From NCBI RefSeq assembly GCF_005239225.2, contig NC_133297.1, positions 18,030,147 to 18,094,146 of the forward strand: a DNA stretch of 64,000 nucleotides, written 5' to 3'. This DNA is from Populus alba. Its lineage: Eukaryota > Streptophyta > Magnoliopsida > Malpighiales > Salicaceae. Position numbers and translations under genes: made by a program. This document shows, in pieces, positions 10,324 through 21,152 of this stretch (positions are counted from its first letter, which is position 1; each line of letters begins with the position of its first letter). The notes under the pieces were generated by a model, which searched no databases, was not told the DNA's origin, and worked only from the letters and a program-made list of their open reading frames with translations.

Positions 10324-12081
10324 CTAAAAGATTTGGGAATAATTTTTCAGGGTTGTCATCATTATATGCGAACTCTCAACCTCCTCCTTGGCAGCCCTCA
10401 TTTCCTCCTTAGACATCCTCAATTCCCACCTTAAAGCCTCTCTCGCTCCCTTGAACTCAGCCACCTTTTTTTCTAAGAAGTCTATGCGGCTATAAATTTC
10501 AACTAACTTTTGTTTATTGGACTCCAAGATGTATGTTTGAGCTCCCAACTCCCTCTGCAATTGGGTATACGTAGTTTTGAGAAAGGCTATATCAACGTTC
10601 TAAGCAAATTTCTCCTCGTTGAGCCAACGTACCTCAGACTTGCTAGCGCAATACTGCTAAATGGTCTCTTTCATTACTCTCTTCTCCTTAGCTCACCCAC
10701 TCTTTGAGTGGGCACACACCATAAAGGTCTGGATTGGCGCAACAATAATATAAAGTAAATAAATAATATAGTTCTAAAAACTAATCAATGTATTTTTTTT
10801 TAAAAGAATAACTTAAAAACTCACTTATACCTAAAAGACCATATGCCTAGTAATGGCCAAATGATGCTAGTAGTTAGGATCAGTAAGAGCACCAACGTCA
10901 GAAGAGGGTGAGTAACTTGTCCAAGGCTTCCATCACCTCTACTCCCCTAAACCCTAGGGTGGAACTTTCATGGAAAAAAGATCATATCGTACTTTTCTCT
11001 TCCTCACTTAAGTTAGGAAAACAAAAAGGAGCATAACCTAAGTTCAAATTAGAGAAGCCATCTTCCACCCCTATAGGAATGGAAAACCCTATGAACATAA
11101 GGATTGGATTTGCGAGAGTAAGAGTCTTAGTTGGAGAAGTGACTACTTCTACATCAGAATCTGAAACCAAAGAAACCTTTATCCTCTTCTATCATAAAGT
11201 TATCTCCATAACCATCGTTATTCGGCTTAGATCTAAAGCACCCCCTGAAATGGAGGGACGATCACCTCTTATTGCCATACGGCGCGTATCCTCAACAAGA
11301 GGGATAAATGAATTTTTCTCTTTAATAGGAGAGACATCCTCATAAACCTCTTCAGTAGGAGGGACATATACAAGGGACTCTTCAATGTCCATAGAAAATG
11401 TTCTTCCAACCCTTCGCTTACATATCAAAGGTCGATTGTCTTTAAAAAGGCTATGTTCATGAGAGGCAGGAGCATGAACAAAAGGAGCACATTTGCTAAG
11501 AGATATAGAGATGTGCATTGGTAGAGATGTTGAGGATCCACTAGCCGCAGATCCAGCTTCCCTTAACAAATTCCCTACACAAAGAAAAAGTTATAAAATG
11601 AATATTAAAAATAAAGTGTCAAAGCAAGAGTTTACCCTCAGTGCAATAAAATCATTTGGCCATGTAGTTGATCTCAAATCAATTGTGTAATACGTCCAAC
11701 CTAACGCACACTCTTTTCTACTCAGTGTTGAGGAAAGACCTGTCACTCACACCCACTAGGGGTGCTCTCTAATAATGGGTACAACTCTAAGTGGCATTAT
11801 ACTTGTCTTGCAGCTTCATCGTTTTATAATAGCTCACCACCACCCATTGTCTTCTCCAACTTTTCGAGCAAGGTGAATTTTTTTTAAAGTCTTCCTCATG
11901 AGCCACTTTGACCTATTAAAAATATTAAACTAGGGGAACAAAGGCCCCCTTTCAGTGTTATTGATCAGGGTGTAGCACTGCCTAAAAACTTTGATTATGG
12001 TTCCTCGTCTAGCATTTTAAGAAACTTATTGAATGCAAGTAGAATGGTCCACCCATTAAGGTGGAATTGAGCTAGACCCAT
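10324..12081 (-). pseudogene. Decayed antisense gene: putative gypsy-type transposon (Transposase_28-like) protein with coiled coil
   Basis: Read on the minus strand from 12081, the first frame gives MGLAQFHLNGWTILLAFNKF. This resembles the Q-hP-N-x-W core of the plant Transposase_28 family. Stops then interrupt it. Open pieces follow at 11569-11192 (125 codons, acidic and Ser/Pro rich) and 11170-10982. A 78-codon piece at 10560-10324 is rich in Lys and Glu with heptad spacing, so probably a coiled coil. That is the general order for this family: conserved N-terminus, variable linker, coiled-coil tail. It lies antisense between the integrase and the expected 3' LTR, a place where extra ORFs are known in Tat-lineage elements. 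The family call rests on a short motif; ownership by the gypsy element is inference. Confidence 0.5.
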
Positions 12082-12156
12082 AGTGTAATATCTAAATATT
12101 TCCTTTATAAAACATTGTAAAGAAAACAAGTATCCAAAATCATATTATGTTTATGT

Positions 12157-12758
12157 TTACTTAGTTAACTTGTATCTTATTTATGTTTCTCTTCTTCATT
12201 ATGTTTAGCTAAGTTTATTATGTCAAGGTGGAAAGGTTTCATTAATGGTGTAAGAATAAGTATAGTGTAAACTCAACATGGACCTTAATATTTAATATTA
12301 ACATGTCTTTTCTTTTTATCTTACTAATTCTTAATACCTTGCTTGTTAAATGGTTAATCTAGATTTACGTTGTATAACACTTGGTACAACAAATGCTTGG
12401 CACTATCATAGCCCAACCGTATGGTAATACCTACACATGTACTATCAAAGGAACTTGATTTGTTGCTAACATAAGTTAGCATCATGAATTCCTGATAATA
12501 TTTAAAATTTTGGTGTTACTTCAATAAGATAATTAATATGATCATGTTAATAATTTATAATGATTAATGATAAATCATCGGATTGGAACCTCCTTTGTAT
12601 GTGGTTTCCAATTGAATAATAAGAGTTTATACTATACTTTTTTGAAATACTATTAGTGAATCCTCTAATCTTGACATTTGTTTTATCATTGTTTAATTCT
12701 TACATTAATCTTTCATCTCAAAGTTCTCATCAACTTCTTCTTCATCTTCTTCTTCTTT

Positions 12759-12796
<38 letters not shown>

Positions 12797-12966
12797 TATT
12801 AGTATTAGTATTATTACTATTATTGTTGTTGTTATTGTTGTTGTATTATTGTTGCCTATAATTTATACAATTAACCTCCTTGTGGTTCGACTCCGGTCTT
12901 GCCGGATTATTTATTATTTCAACACTCTCACACTTGGAAGAACACATCAATCTTTTGGCCGTGTCA
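12157..12966 (+). repeat. 5' LTR (3' half only) of the Athila-like element
   Basis: From ACTTAGTTAACTTGTATC onwards it matches the second half of the 3' LTR (from about 21980) almost base for base, ending in GTGTCA at 12966. It contains a microsatellite of TCA/ATC units near 12755-12800 followed by TTG/ATT units. The 105-codon ORF through it (12678-12995) is an isoleucine-rich artefact of that microsatellite. Confidence 0.85.
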
Positions 12967-12972
12967 AGTTTT

Positions 12973-12990
12973 TGGCGCCGTTGCCAGGGA
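12973..12990 (+). other. Primer-binding site, tRNA-Asp type
   Basis: TGGCGCCGTTGCCAGGGA lies six bases after the LTR end. It matches, with one difference, the complement of the 3' end of plant tRNA-Asp (as I remember that sequence). This is the site where minus-strand DNA synthesis would be primed. Confidence 0.8.
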
Positions 12991-13189
12991 GGTAAATTCT
13001 TGTACAAATTATAGTATTTATTTTGTTTTCTCTTTTCACTTTTCTTGTATCTAACTTTATTTCTTTTGTTTTGTTTTTTTTTCTTTTGTTTTCTTCTTCC
13101 TTTTATTCTCTTTCTACACGTGCATGAGTGTTTTGTCACGTACATTAAGTAGTAGACTTTGTAGGATATCCTCATTATTTTCAAAAAAT

Positions 13190-14372
13190 ATGGCCAAAGA
13201 AGATAACCAGTCACTTCATAATGAGAATAATGAGAATAACCGTATTAGAACACTTAGAGACCACATGAATCCCACAAGAACAAGTGCACCCTCATGCATA
13301 GTTTTGCCTCCTGATGCATCTCATTTTTAAGCTAGGTATTATTCAACTTTTACCTTCTTTTCATGGCTTAGATCTAAAAAATTCATACTTGCATTTGAGA
13401 AAATTTAAAGAAGTTTGTAACACCTATAATGACTTAAATTGTAGCATGAATACTATTAGATTAAAGCTTTTTCCTTTTTCATTAAAAGATAAAGCTAAAA
13501 CATGGCTACAAACTCTTTTAAAAAAAAATCACCACTTTCACTCAAAAAAACCAGGTGAAACATTTTACCAATGTTTGGATATGTATCAAAACTTGCTTAA
13601 TACTTGCCCTCATCATGGTTTTGAAACATGGAGATTGGTTTCACAATTTTATGAAGGGTTAACACCTAAAGATAGGCTAATGGTTGAATTGATGTGTAAT
13701 AGAACTTTTAAAGATAAAGACCATAATGAAGCAATGGAGTACCTAGACTTGTTAGCTGAAAATGCACAAAATTGGGACACTACAGGTACCTATGAGGCAC
13801 CAAGTAAAACTCAACCTCATACATCTAGTAGAGGTATGTATAACCTTAGGAAAGATCATGACCTCTAAGCCAAGTTTGCATCTTTAGCTAGAAAAGTCGA
13901 GGCATTAGAATTAAAATCTGTTCAAGACATTGTGTGTCAAATTTATGAAACAAATGAGCATGCAACCAATGATAATCCAACTTTTCCTTCTTTTAAGGAA
14001 TGCCTCCATGAACAAGCTCATGCTTTAAACAGTTTTCAAAGGCTCAATCATAACCCATACTCACAAACATACAACTCTGGTTGGAGAAACCATCCAAATT
14101 TAAGTTGGAAGAGTGATAATAATAATGCACAAACTTCACAGCCACCATTTCAAGCACACCATAATTTTCAAAATTCTCATCGATATGCACCTCCTTATTC
14201 TCCACCTCCTAGAAGAAATCTTGAGGAAACATTGTATGCATTCATTGAAAAGTAAGAGACAATAAACACTCAACTTGCTCAAGGCATGACAGATTTTAAA
14301 GATGCTCTTGCAAAGTTAACATCTGCTCTCAGTTTCCAAGAGAAAGGTAAGTTTCCATCTTAACCACAGTAA
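13190..14372 (+). pseudogene. Athila-like gag
   Basis: The frame begins at ATG 13190 (MAKEDNQ...), or 66 bases upstream in the same frame. It reaches PPDASHF and then breaks at a T run near 13325. It continues in another frame with LLPSFHGLDLKNSYLHLRKF, the conserved Athila gag opening. The capsid part includes KTWLQTL and GETFYQCLDMYQNLLNTCPHHGF. Stops occur near 13868 and 14255, with recognisable text up to about 14362. The gag would form the virus-like particle. One frameshift and at least two stops make it non-functional. Confidence 0.8.
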
Positions 14373-14672
14373 AATCTAAAAGGGCAATACAATGCAAATG
14401 CAAGTAGTTCCGAAAGCCAACATATGGATCAAGTTAAATCAGTCATCACTCTTTGTAGTGGTAAGGTTATTGAAAAACCCACTCTTGAACCTTCTAAGAA
14501 AAATGATGAGTCTATATCTAAAGGTAAGGAAGGGGTTGAATATGAACATTACAAAGAAAAGGTTGATTCCCCGCCAGCACTCTCATTTCCTCATGTCGTG
14601 ACTAAACAAAGGAAAGTCAATCACAATTCTGAAATCCTTGAAACTTTCAAATAGGTAAGGATCAATATATCT

Positions 14673-15254
14673 TTGTTGGTTGTTATTAAACAGGTACCTT
14701 CCTATGCTAAATTTTTGAAAGATCTGTGCATTGTGAAGAGAAAATTGAATGTGAAAAAGAAAGCATTTTTAGCCGAACAAGTAAGTGTTATTCTTCAGAA
14801 CAATAATGCTTTGAAATATAAAGACCTTGGTTGTCCTATAATTTTTTGCTTTATCAGAGAACATAAAATTGAAAGAGCTTTACTTGATCTTGGAACTAGT
14901 GTGAATTTACTTACATATTCAGTCTTTCAAAGTCTCAATCTAGGTGAGTTAAAACCAACTTCTGTAACTCTTTTACTTGCTAATAGATCTGTAAAAGTGC
15001 CTAGAGGAATAGTTGAGGATGTGTTAGTACAAGTTGATAAATTCATTTACCTTGTAGATTTTTTTTTCTTGGATACACAACATGTTGAAGCATGTAATTC
15101 AATTCCTGTCATTTTAGGACGTCCATTTCTTGCCACTTCTAATGCATTGATTAATTATAGGAATGGACTGATGAAGCTATCATTTGAAAACATGACATTG
15201 GAGATGAATATTTTCAACATTTGCAAGAAACCTAGAGATGATAATGATTTATAG
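14673..15254 (+). pseudogene. Athila-like aspartic protease segment
   Basis: A 193-codon open stretch contains the retropepsin active-site region as LLDLGTSVNLL near 14885; the usual form is D-x-G-A/T-S, and the Asp is kept. The flap and C-terminal part with IPVILGRPFLATSNALI (near 15100) is typical for Athila relatives. It connects to the preceding gag through stops near 14652. In an intact element it would cut the polyprotein. Isolated from gag and RT by stops, so not expected to work. Confidence 0.8.
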
Positions 15255-15455
15255 GAAGTGGATTTTATTGAAAAATTAGTTCATGATGAATTTCAAACCA
15301 CTTCCAGTGAAACTGAGATTGATGAACCTGGCGAGTTGCAAATGGTCTATTTTAAGGAAGAAGCAAAAGCATGTAATAGGAGACCACAAATTAAAGAATT
15401 GCCACTATAATCAATTGAGTCCATACCTTCAAGTGTTCAACCACCAAAACCTGAT

Positions 15456-16913
15456 TTGAAGTCGTTACCATTCAATCTCAAATACTCATTTTTGGGAGAA
15501 AATGAAACTTTTCCGGTGATAATCTCTTCCAAACTTAATGCACATCAAGAAGGTAAGTTATTACAGACTCTAAAAATGCACAAAAATACATCAGGATGGA
15601 CCATAGCTGACATAAAAGGAATTAGCCCTTTGATTTGCACACATAGGATTTATTTGGAGGAAAATGTTAAACCCTTTAGAGAAATGCAATAAAGACTTAA
15701 TCCTAATATGAAAGAAGTAATGAAAAATGAAGTCATTAAGCTTCTAGATTATGGAATCATTTATCCTAATTCTGAAAGCAAATGGGTAAGTCCTACCCAA
15801 GTTGTACCCAAGTATGGAGTCACTGTGATAACAAATGAGAAAAATGAGTTAATTCCAACTAGGACTATTACTAGTTGGCGCATGTGCATTGATTATAGGA
15901 AACTTAATTCAATGACTAGAAAAGATCATTTCCCTTTACCTTTCATGGATCAAATCCTAGAAAGAGTTACAAGTCATGAATTTTATTGTTTCCTATATGG
16001 CTATTCAGGTTATAACCAAATTGAAATTGCATTGGAAGATCAAGAGAAGACTACTTTCACATGTCTATTTGGTACTTTTGCATATCGAAGAATGCCTTTC
16101 AGATTATGTAATGCACCAGCCACATTTTAAGATACATGCTTAGCATATTTAGTGATATGGTTGAACGTTTCCTTGAGATTTTTATGGATGCTTTTTTTTT
16201 TTGTTTTTGATGATTCATTTGATGATTGTTTAACTAACTTGGAAAAGGTTTTGAATAGGTGTGAAGAGAAGAATCTTGTACTAAATTGGGAAAAATATCA
16301 CTTTATGGTAACAAACAACATTGTACTTGGTCACATTGTTTCATCGAAAGTAATTAAGGTTGATAAATCTAAAATCAAGTTAATTGCCAACTTACCAACA
16401 CCAAAATTTGTTAAAGATGTTAGATCATTCTTAGAACATGCTGGTTTTTATAGAAAATTCATCAAATATTTTAGTGTAATATCTAAATCATTATGTAACC
16501 TTCTAACAAAGAAAAATGTTTTTGAATGGACTGGACAATGTGAAAAAACCTTTGTTAAACTTAAAAGCTTGCTTACTTATGCTCCTGTCATTCAACCTCC
16601 TGATTGGTCACTACCTTTTGAAATAATGTGTGACACTAGTGATTATGTCGTGGGTGCTATCTTGGGACAAAGAAAAGATAAGAAACCTTATGTGATTTAC
16701 TATGCAAGTAAAACTTTAAATAGTGCTCAAATGAATTACACTACCACTGAAAAAGAATTACTTGCAATAGTATTTACATGTGACAAGTTCAGATCTTATC
16801 TTGTTGGCTCACCTGTTGTCATTTTTAGTGATCATGCAGCAGTGAAATATCTTCTCTCTAAAAAAGATTATAAGGTTAGATAAGTGCGGTAGATTTTGTT
16901 ACTTCAAGAATTT
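15456..16913 (+). pseudogene. Athila-like reverse transcriptase and RNase H
   Basis: Three open pieces (15456-15692, 15708-16130, 16152-16883) together cover RT and RNase H. RT fingers and palm show WRMCIDYRKLNSMTRKDHFPLPF (near 15880) and FGTFAYRRMPF (near 16070). The catalytic FMDD box is damaged: near 16190 it reads F-M-D followed by Ala and a run of 11 T that also shifts the frame. RNase H is better kept, with CDTSDYVVGA, a TEKELLAIV stretch and FSDHAAVKYLL (16600-16860). Loss of the second Asp plus the frameshift means no polymerase activity. Confidence 0.85.
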
Positions 16914-17074
16914 GATATCACAATCAAAGACAAAAAAAAAAAGCACCAAAAATGTTGTCATAGATCATTTGTCAAGATTGACAACAGATTCAAAATCTAA
17001 CATCGCACTAATCAATGACTACTTTCCTGATGAATCTTTACTTTCCGTTTCTACAATGCCTTAGTTTGCTAATA

Positions 17075-18353
17075 TTGTTAATTTTCTTGTTTCGGACAAT
17101 TGCCAGCTCATTGGAGTACCCAAGACAAAAGAAAGTTCTTGAACAAAGTGAAGAACTTTTATTGGAATTACCTTTATTTATTCAAATATTGTCCTGATGA
17201 AATATTTCAAAGATGCATTCATGACAATAAGGTAAGTAGTATCCTTGAATTTTATCAATCTGAGGCATGTAGGATTCATTTATCATCAAGAAAGACAACT
17301 GCAAAAATCTTACAAAGTGGATTTTACTGGCCCACCATGTTCAAAGACTCACATCTATTCTACAAAACTTGTGAAAATTGTCAAAAGTTGGGATCTATTT
17401 CAAAACATCATATGATGCCTTTAAATCCTATTCTTGTCATTGAGATCTTTGATTGTTAGGGTATAGATTTCATGGGTCCATTTCCTCCATCATTTGGTTT
17501 CTTGTACATATTAGTCGCAGTAGATTATGTCTCAATATGGATAGAGGCAATTCCAAGTCGAAACAATGATCACAAAACAGTGATAAAGTTTTTGAAAGAA
17601 AACATTTTAAGTCGATTTGGAATCCCTCAAGCCATGATAAGTGATGGTGGAACACATTTCTGTAACAAGCCATTTGAGTCTTTAATGAAGAAATATGGAA
17701 TCACACACAAAGTTGCCACACCTTATCACCCTCAGACGAGTGGACAGGTAGAACTCACTAATAGGGAGATCAAACAGATCTTGGAGAAAACAGTGAACCC
17801 TAATTAGAAAGATTGGTCTTTAAGACTTAATGATGCACTTTGGGCTTATTGAACTGCTTAAAAAACATCATTAGGTATGTCACCTTATAAACTAGTCTAT
17901 GGAAAACCTTGTCACTTGCTTGTGGAAATTGAACATAAAACTTATTGGGCTATTAAAGCTTTCAATTCAACCCTTGATGATGTTAGTCAACTGTGAAAAT
18001 TGCAAACAAATGAGCTTGAGGAAATAAGAAATGATGCATATGACAATTCAAGAATTCATAAAGCAAGAATCAAAGAGTTTCATGACAAGAAAATATTGAG
18101 AAAAACATGCAATGTTGGTCAAAAAATCTTATTTTATAACTCTTGACTCCATGTATTTCCTGAAAAACTAAGATCAAGATGGAGCGGTCCTTTTATTGTG
18201 AAACATATGTATCCATATGGGGCCTGTGATATCGAAAATCCAAATAATGGTAATGTTTTCAAGGTAAATGGCTATCATTTGAAAGTTTATTTTGATAATT
18301 TTTCAGTTAAAAATGACTCTATTGAATTGGGTGATCATGTATATAAAGATTGA
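17075..18353 (+). pseudogene. Athila-like integrase
   Basis: The zinc-binding head is present: H-H spacing in a C-x-H-L-S-S region near 17280, then CENCQKLG near 17370. The core shows D-x-MGPFPPS (17470), SDGGTHF (17640) and [17 protein letters not shown] (17730), so both Asp and the Glu of the D,D-35-E triad remain. A chromodomain is not seen, as expected outside chromoviruses. The C-terminal part ends near 18353 with NVGQKILFYNS and LRSRWSGPF. In-frame stops occur near 17457, 17805 and 17850 and further on. The protein would have joined the cDNA to host DNA. Confidence 0.85.
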
Positions 18354-18554
18354 TTCTTTTTCTCATATTGTTTTTGTGTGACTTTTTTTTTTTTTGCTAG
18401 TCTCTCACCCCAGTCAAATGGCGGATAACGGTACTCCGTAACTCTTAAGTTGGTTCTTTTAATTTCCCATGATAACTGATATCTGTGTATATATTTGTGC
18501 AATTCTTTGCTCTTTCTCCTTTCTTTAAATCTCTCCTCCAATTCTCATTTGAAA

Positions 18555-19103
18555 ATGGACACCACTCTTGAAAATTTAAAAAAGTATTTTCTCGCTCTGC
18601 CTTAGAATGCAATTACAAAACTTTACCATGCTAGATGTGCAAGATTGAGATTATTAATGAATCATGGAATTCCTGAAGATATTCGTTGGCTGATTGAAGC
18701 AAAGGCCTGATTATCAAGTGAGTCCTCTAATTCTTTCATTTCACACATTCCTGGAGCAACTAAAAGCACTTTTACAAAGAAACATCGTGTAAAACGACTA
18801 AAAGTATGTCACAGATGTGCCAGATGGACTTGTAATACAACATGTCATTTTTTAGGAATGGTATCTATAAACTGTGAAGATAAAATACAATTCATTAAGG
18901 ATGGCCTAAGTAAGGGGTCTTTATATAATCTTTTATTGACTCTTGAGACGCACCCTAGTGGAGATGTGCATCATGAAATTCATGATTTATGGCCACAATT
19001 CCATAAAGAACATGCTTGACTTAGTCTTGGGAATCTGACTAAAAAAGACCATGTTTACCAGTTTTTAAGAAAACTAGATGGGAAGCCTATCCCTAACCCA
19101 TAG
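18555..19103 (+). pseudogene. Unknown 183-codon frame downstream of integrase, with a Cys cluster
   Basis: One continuous frame from ATG 18555 to TAG 19103 has only three internal stops (codons 17, 52 and 155) and no frameshift. This suggests a former single protein of about 182 residues. It is basic in the middle (KKHRVKRLKV) and carries C85-x2-C88-x4-C93-x3-C97, which could bind zinc. I do not recognise the family. It is not the hydrophobic env-like product described for Athila, as no signal or membrane helix is visible. It starts 200 bases after integrase and ends 227 bases before the LOG copy. It could be an element gene or a second captured host fragment. Confidence 0.5.
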
Positions 19104-19329
19104 GGCGTTTAAGCCGTTCTTGGACGTAAAACCAAGGAAAGTTATGAGCCACAATCACAACTACCTGTACATATACATGCTTTTTCAAAATAAATAAATA
19201 GAGAGAGAGAGAGAGTGAGACTACAGCTGGCTTACATATAGATGGTATGATTGCATTTTCAATTTCTTCTCTTCCTTCCCTTCATTTCAACTTAACCTAT
19301 ACATTCATCAAATATAAAAGTGTGTAGAA

Positions 19330-19983
19330 ATGGCAAGTTCCTCAAGTCATCACATAAAAAATATTTGTGTTTTCGGTGGATCCAGTCCTGGGAAAGAAAA
19401 GGAGTTTTTAGAATTAGCAAATCATCTTGGTCAGGTACTAGCTGAGCGAAAGATTCATTTAGTGTATGGAGGAGGCAGCCTTGAGTTAATGGGGGGAGTG
19501 TCAATAGCTGTATTTTTAGAAGGTAGTCAAGTTTTGAGGGCCGTCCCCAAAGCTTTAGCAAATAGGGACATCAATGGAAAAACAATTAGAGAGGAACTAC
19601 AAGTCCCCATAATATCTGATCGACTGAATGCAATGTTTAACCATGTTGATGCTTTTATTGCCTTACCAGGTGATCTGGACACATTGGAAGAGATCTTTCG
19701 TATTTCCTCTTGGGCCTAACTGCATATTCACCATAAACCTATAGTTTTGTTAAATGTTAATGGTTTTTATGATAAGTTGTTGTTTTTTCTTGATCATGTT
19801 GTGGAATAGGAATTTTTAACATCTTCAGCACGACAAATCATAATCTATGCTACTACTGCTGAACAATTGATTGACCAACTACAATCTTTCATCCCTGTAA
19901 TTAATCCCTTTATGAGTCGCATAAATTGGTCAACTAAGGAAAGCCGTAAAAAGCTTAGATTAAATTTGAGCCTTCGTTTGTAA
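19330..19983 (+). pseudogene. Intron-free LOG (cytokinin riboside 5'-monophosphate phosphoribohydrolase) copy captured in the retrotransposon
   Basis: The 218-codon frame from ATG 19330 to TAA 19981-19983 matches a whole LOG protein (usual length about 210-220). It shows ICVFGGSSPGKEKEFLELA, LVYGGGSLELMGG, VPKAL, a MFNHVDAFIALPG segment and TLEEI. LOG enzymes release active cytokinin bases from their nucleotides. Plant LOG genes have several introns, and none is present here, so this is a retrocopy. Two in-frame stops (19717-19719 and 19807-19809) and a changed PGGxGT motif (PGDLDT, two Gly to Asp) make it unlikely to be active; the following Glu is kept. There is no frameshift. It lies between integrase and 3' LTR on the element's coding strand. 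Confidence 0.9.
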
Positions 19984-21152
19984 AAATTTTGTGTCTTTTG
20001 ATTTTATTATTGTGTTTTGTTGTTTCTTATATTTGTTTAAGTGTGTTTTAGGTTTGTCAGTGTTCGCTATTTCAGGTGATGTCTTCTATACTCTATCTTT
20101 CTACCTTAGGACATTGAGGACAATGTCTCATTTTGATTGAGGGGAAAGGGTAGTAGTTGATATTTTTAAAAAAATATAATTGTGTTTTCTATTTCATAAA
20201 CTATTTGCAAAACTGTTGTTACTAGAATGGTAGAGTAAATGAGTTTTTTTTCTTTTTTTTGTTAAAGTGACTCTTAAGACGCATCTTAGTAAACATTCTT
20301 AACAAGGTCTATCAGAATACTTCTTGAAATATTCAGGTTTATAAACTCTCGTATTATTATCACTTGATTCTACTCATATGCTCATTTAACAAGTATTCTG
20401 AAATATTCATTTTCACACACACACTTTAACATATGATTGTAGGTTGCACATTGGATTATTACATTATTTATGTTCTTTTGTTAAAGGTAACAACTAAGGG
20501 AAAGGGATAGTATATAATTTGAAAAAAAAACAAAAAAATAAAAACATAGATAATTTTGGTTTCGTAGCCTCCCTAACCTAAGCAATTAAGCCCGAAGGGG
20601 TGTTTTAACACTTAATACCCTAAAGTCAACTGACTTGGGAGCTATTGGCCCAACACTTGTTGCATGGGTTGAGGAGAAACGCTTAAGGGAATCAAACATT
20701 GCACTATCTACCTATCATTATCTACAACCCGAGTTACTAAGCTCGTAGGGGTGTTTCAACACCTAATGCCCTAAGACCAACTAGTTTGGGAGTCATTAGC
20801 TGAAAACTCGTTACATAGGTTAAATATGCATTGTGTTTTAAGTTATATGTATATATATTAAAAAAAAAATCTCAACCCAAGGAAGTTAACCTTAAACATT
20901 AGAACAAAAATTTTGTTTTCTTCCAAGTAAAGCTTCATAACTATATGTTGATATTTTGAGCACAAAAGAAAGGTTTATTAATATCTTGTTTAGGAGGTAT
21001 TGAGCAGATATATGAATTTAATAAGAGTTTGTTTATTTGGATACATTAATGGAAGTTGAATGATGAATGCTTTGCTTTGTGGAATTTACAAATTGTTTTT
21101 CTATTTTAACACTTTGATTATTAGGGACTAGTAATAAGCTGGTTGAGGGGTG
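19984..21152 (+). other. Untranslated 3' region of the Athila-like element with internal duplication and purine tract
   Basis: No gene. A block beginning near 20592 (GGGGTGTTTTAACACTTAAT...) is repeated from about 20744 (GGGGTGTTTCAACACCTAAT...), period about 152. ACATTGAGGACAATGT near 20110, followed by GATTGAGGGGAAAGGG, is a phrase often found 3' of pol in such elements. Directly before the LTR, GGTTGAGGGGTG (21141-21152) is the probable polypurine primer for plus-strand synthesis. Confidence 0.6.

Noticed and set aside
10243..10707. Plus-strand ORFs at 10243-10434 and 10510-10707
   Set aside because: They lie opposite the coiled-coil antisense frame and have no domain; shadows of it.
12678..12995. 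105-codon plus-strand ORF rich in isoleucine
   Set aside because: It is the translated trinucleotide microsatellite of the LTR; the other LTR copies have different repeats there.
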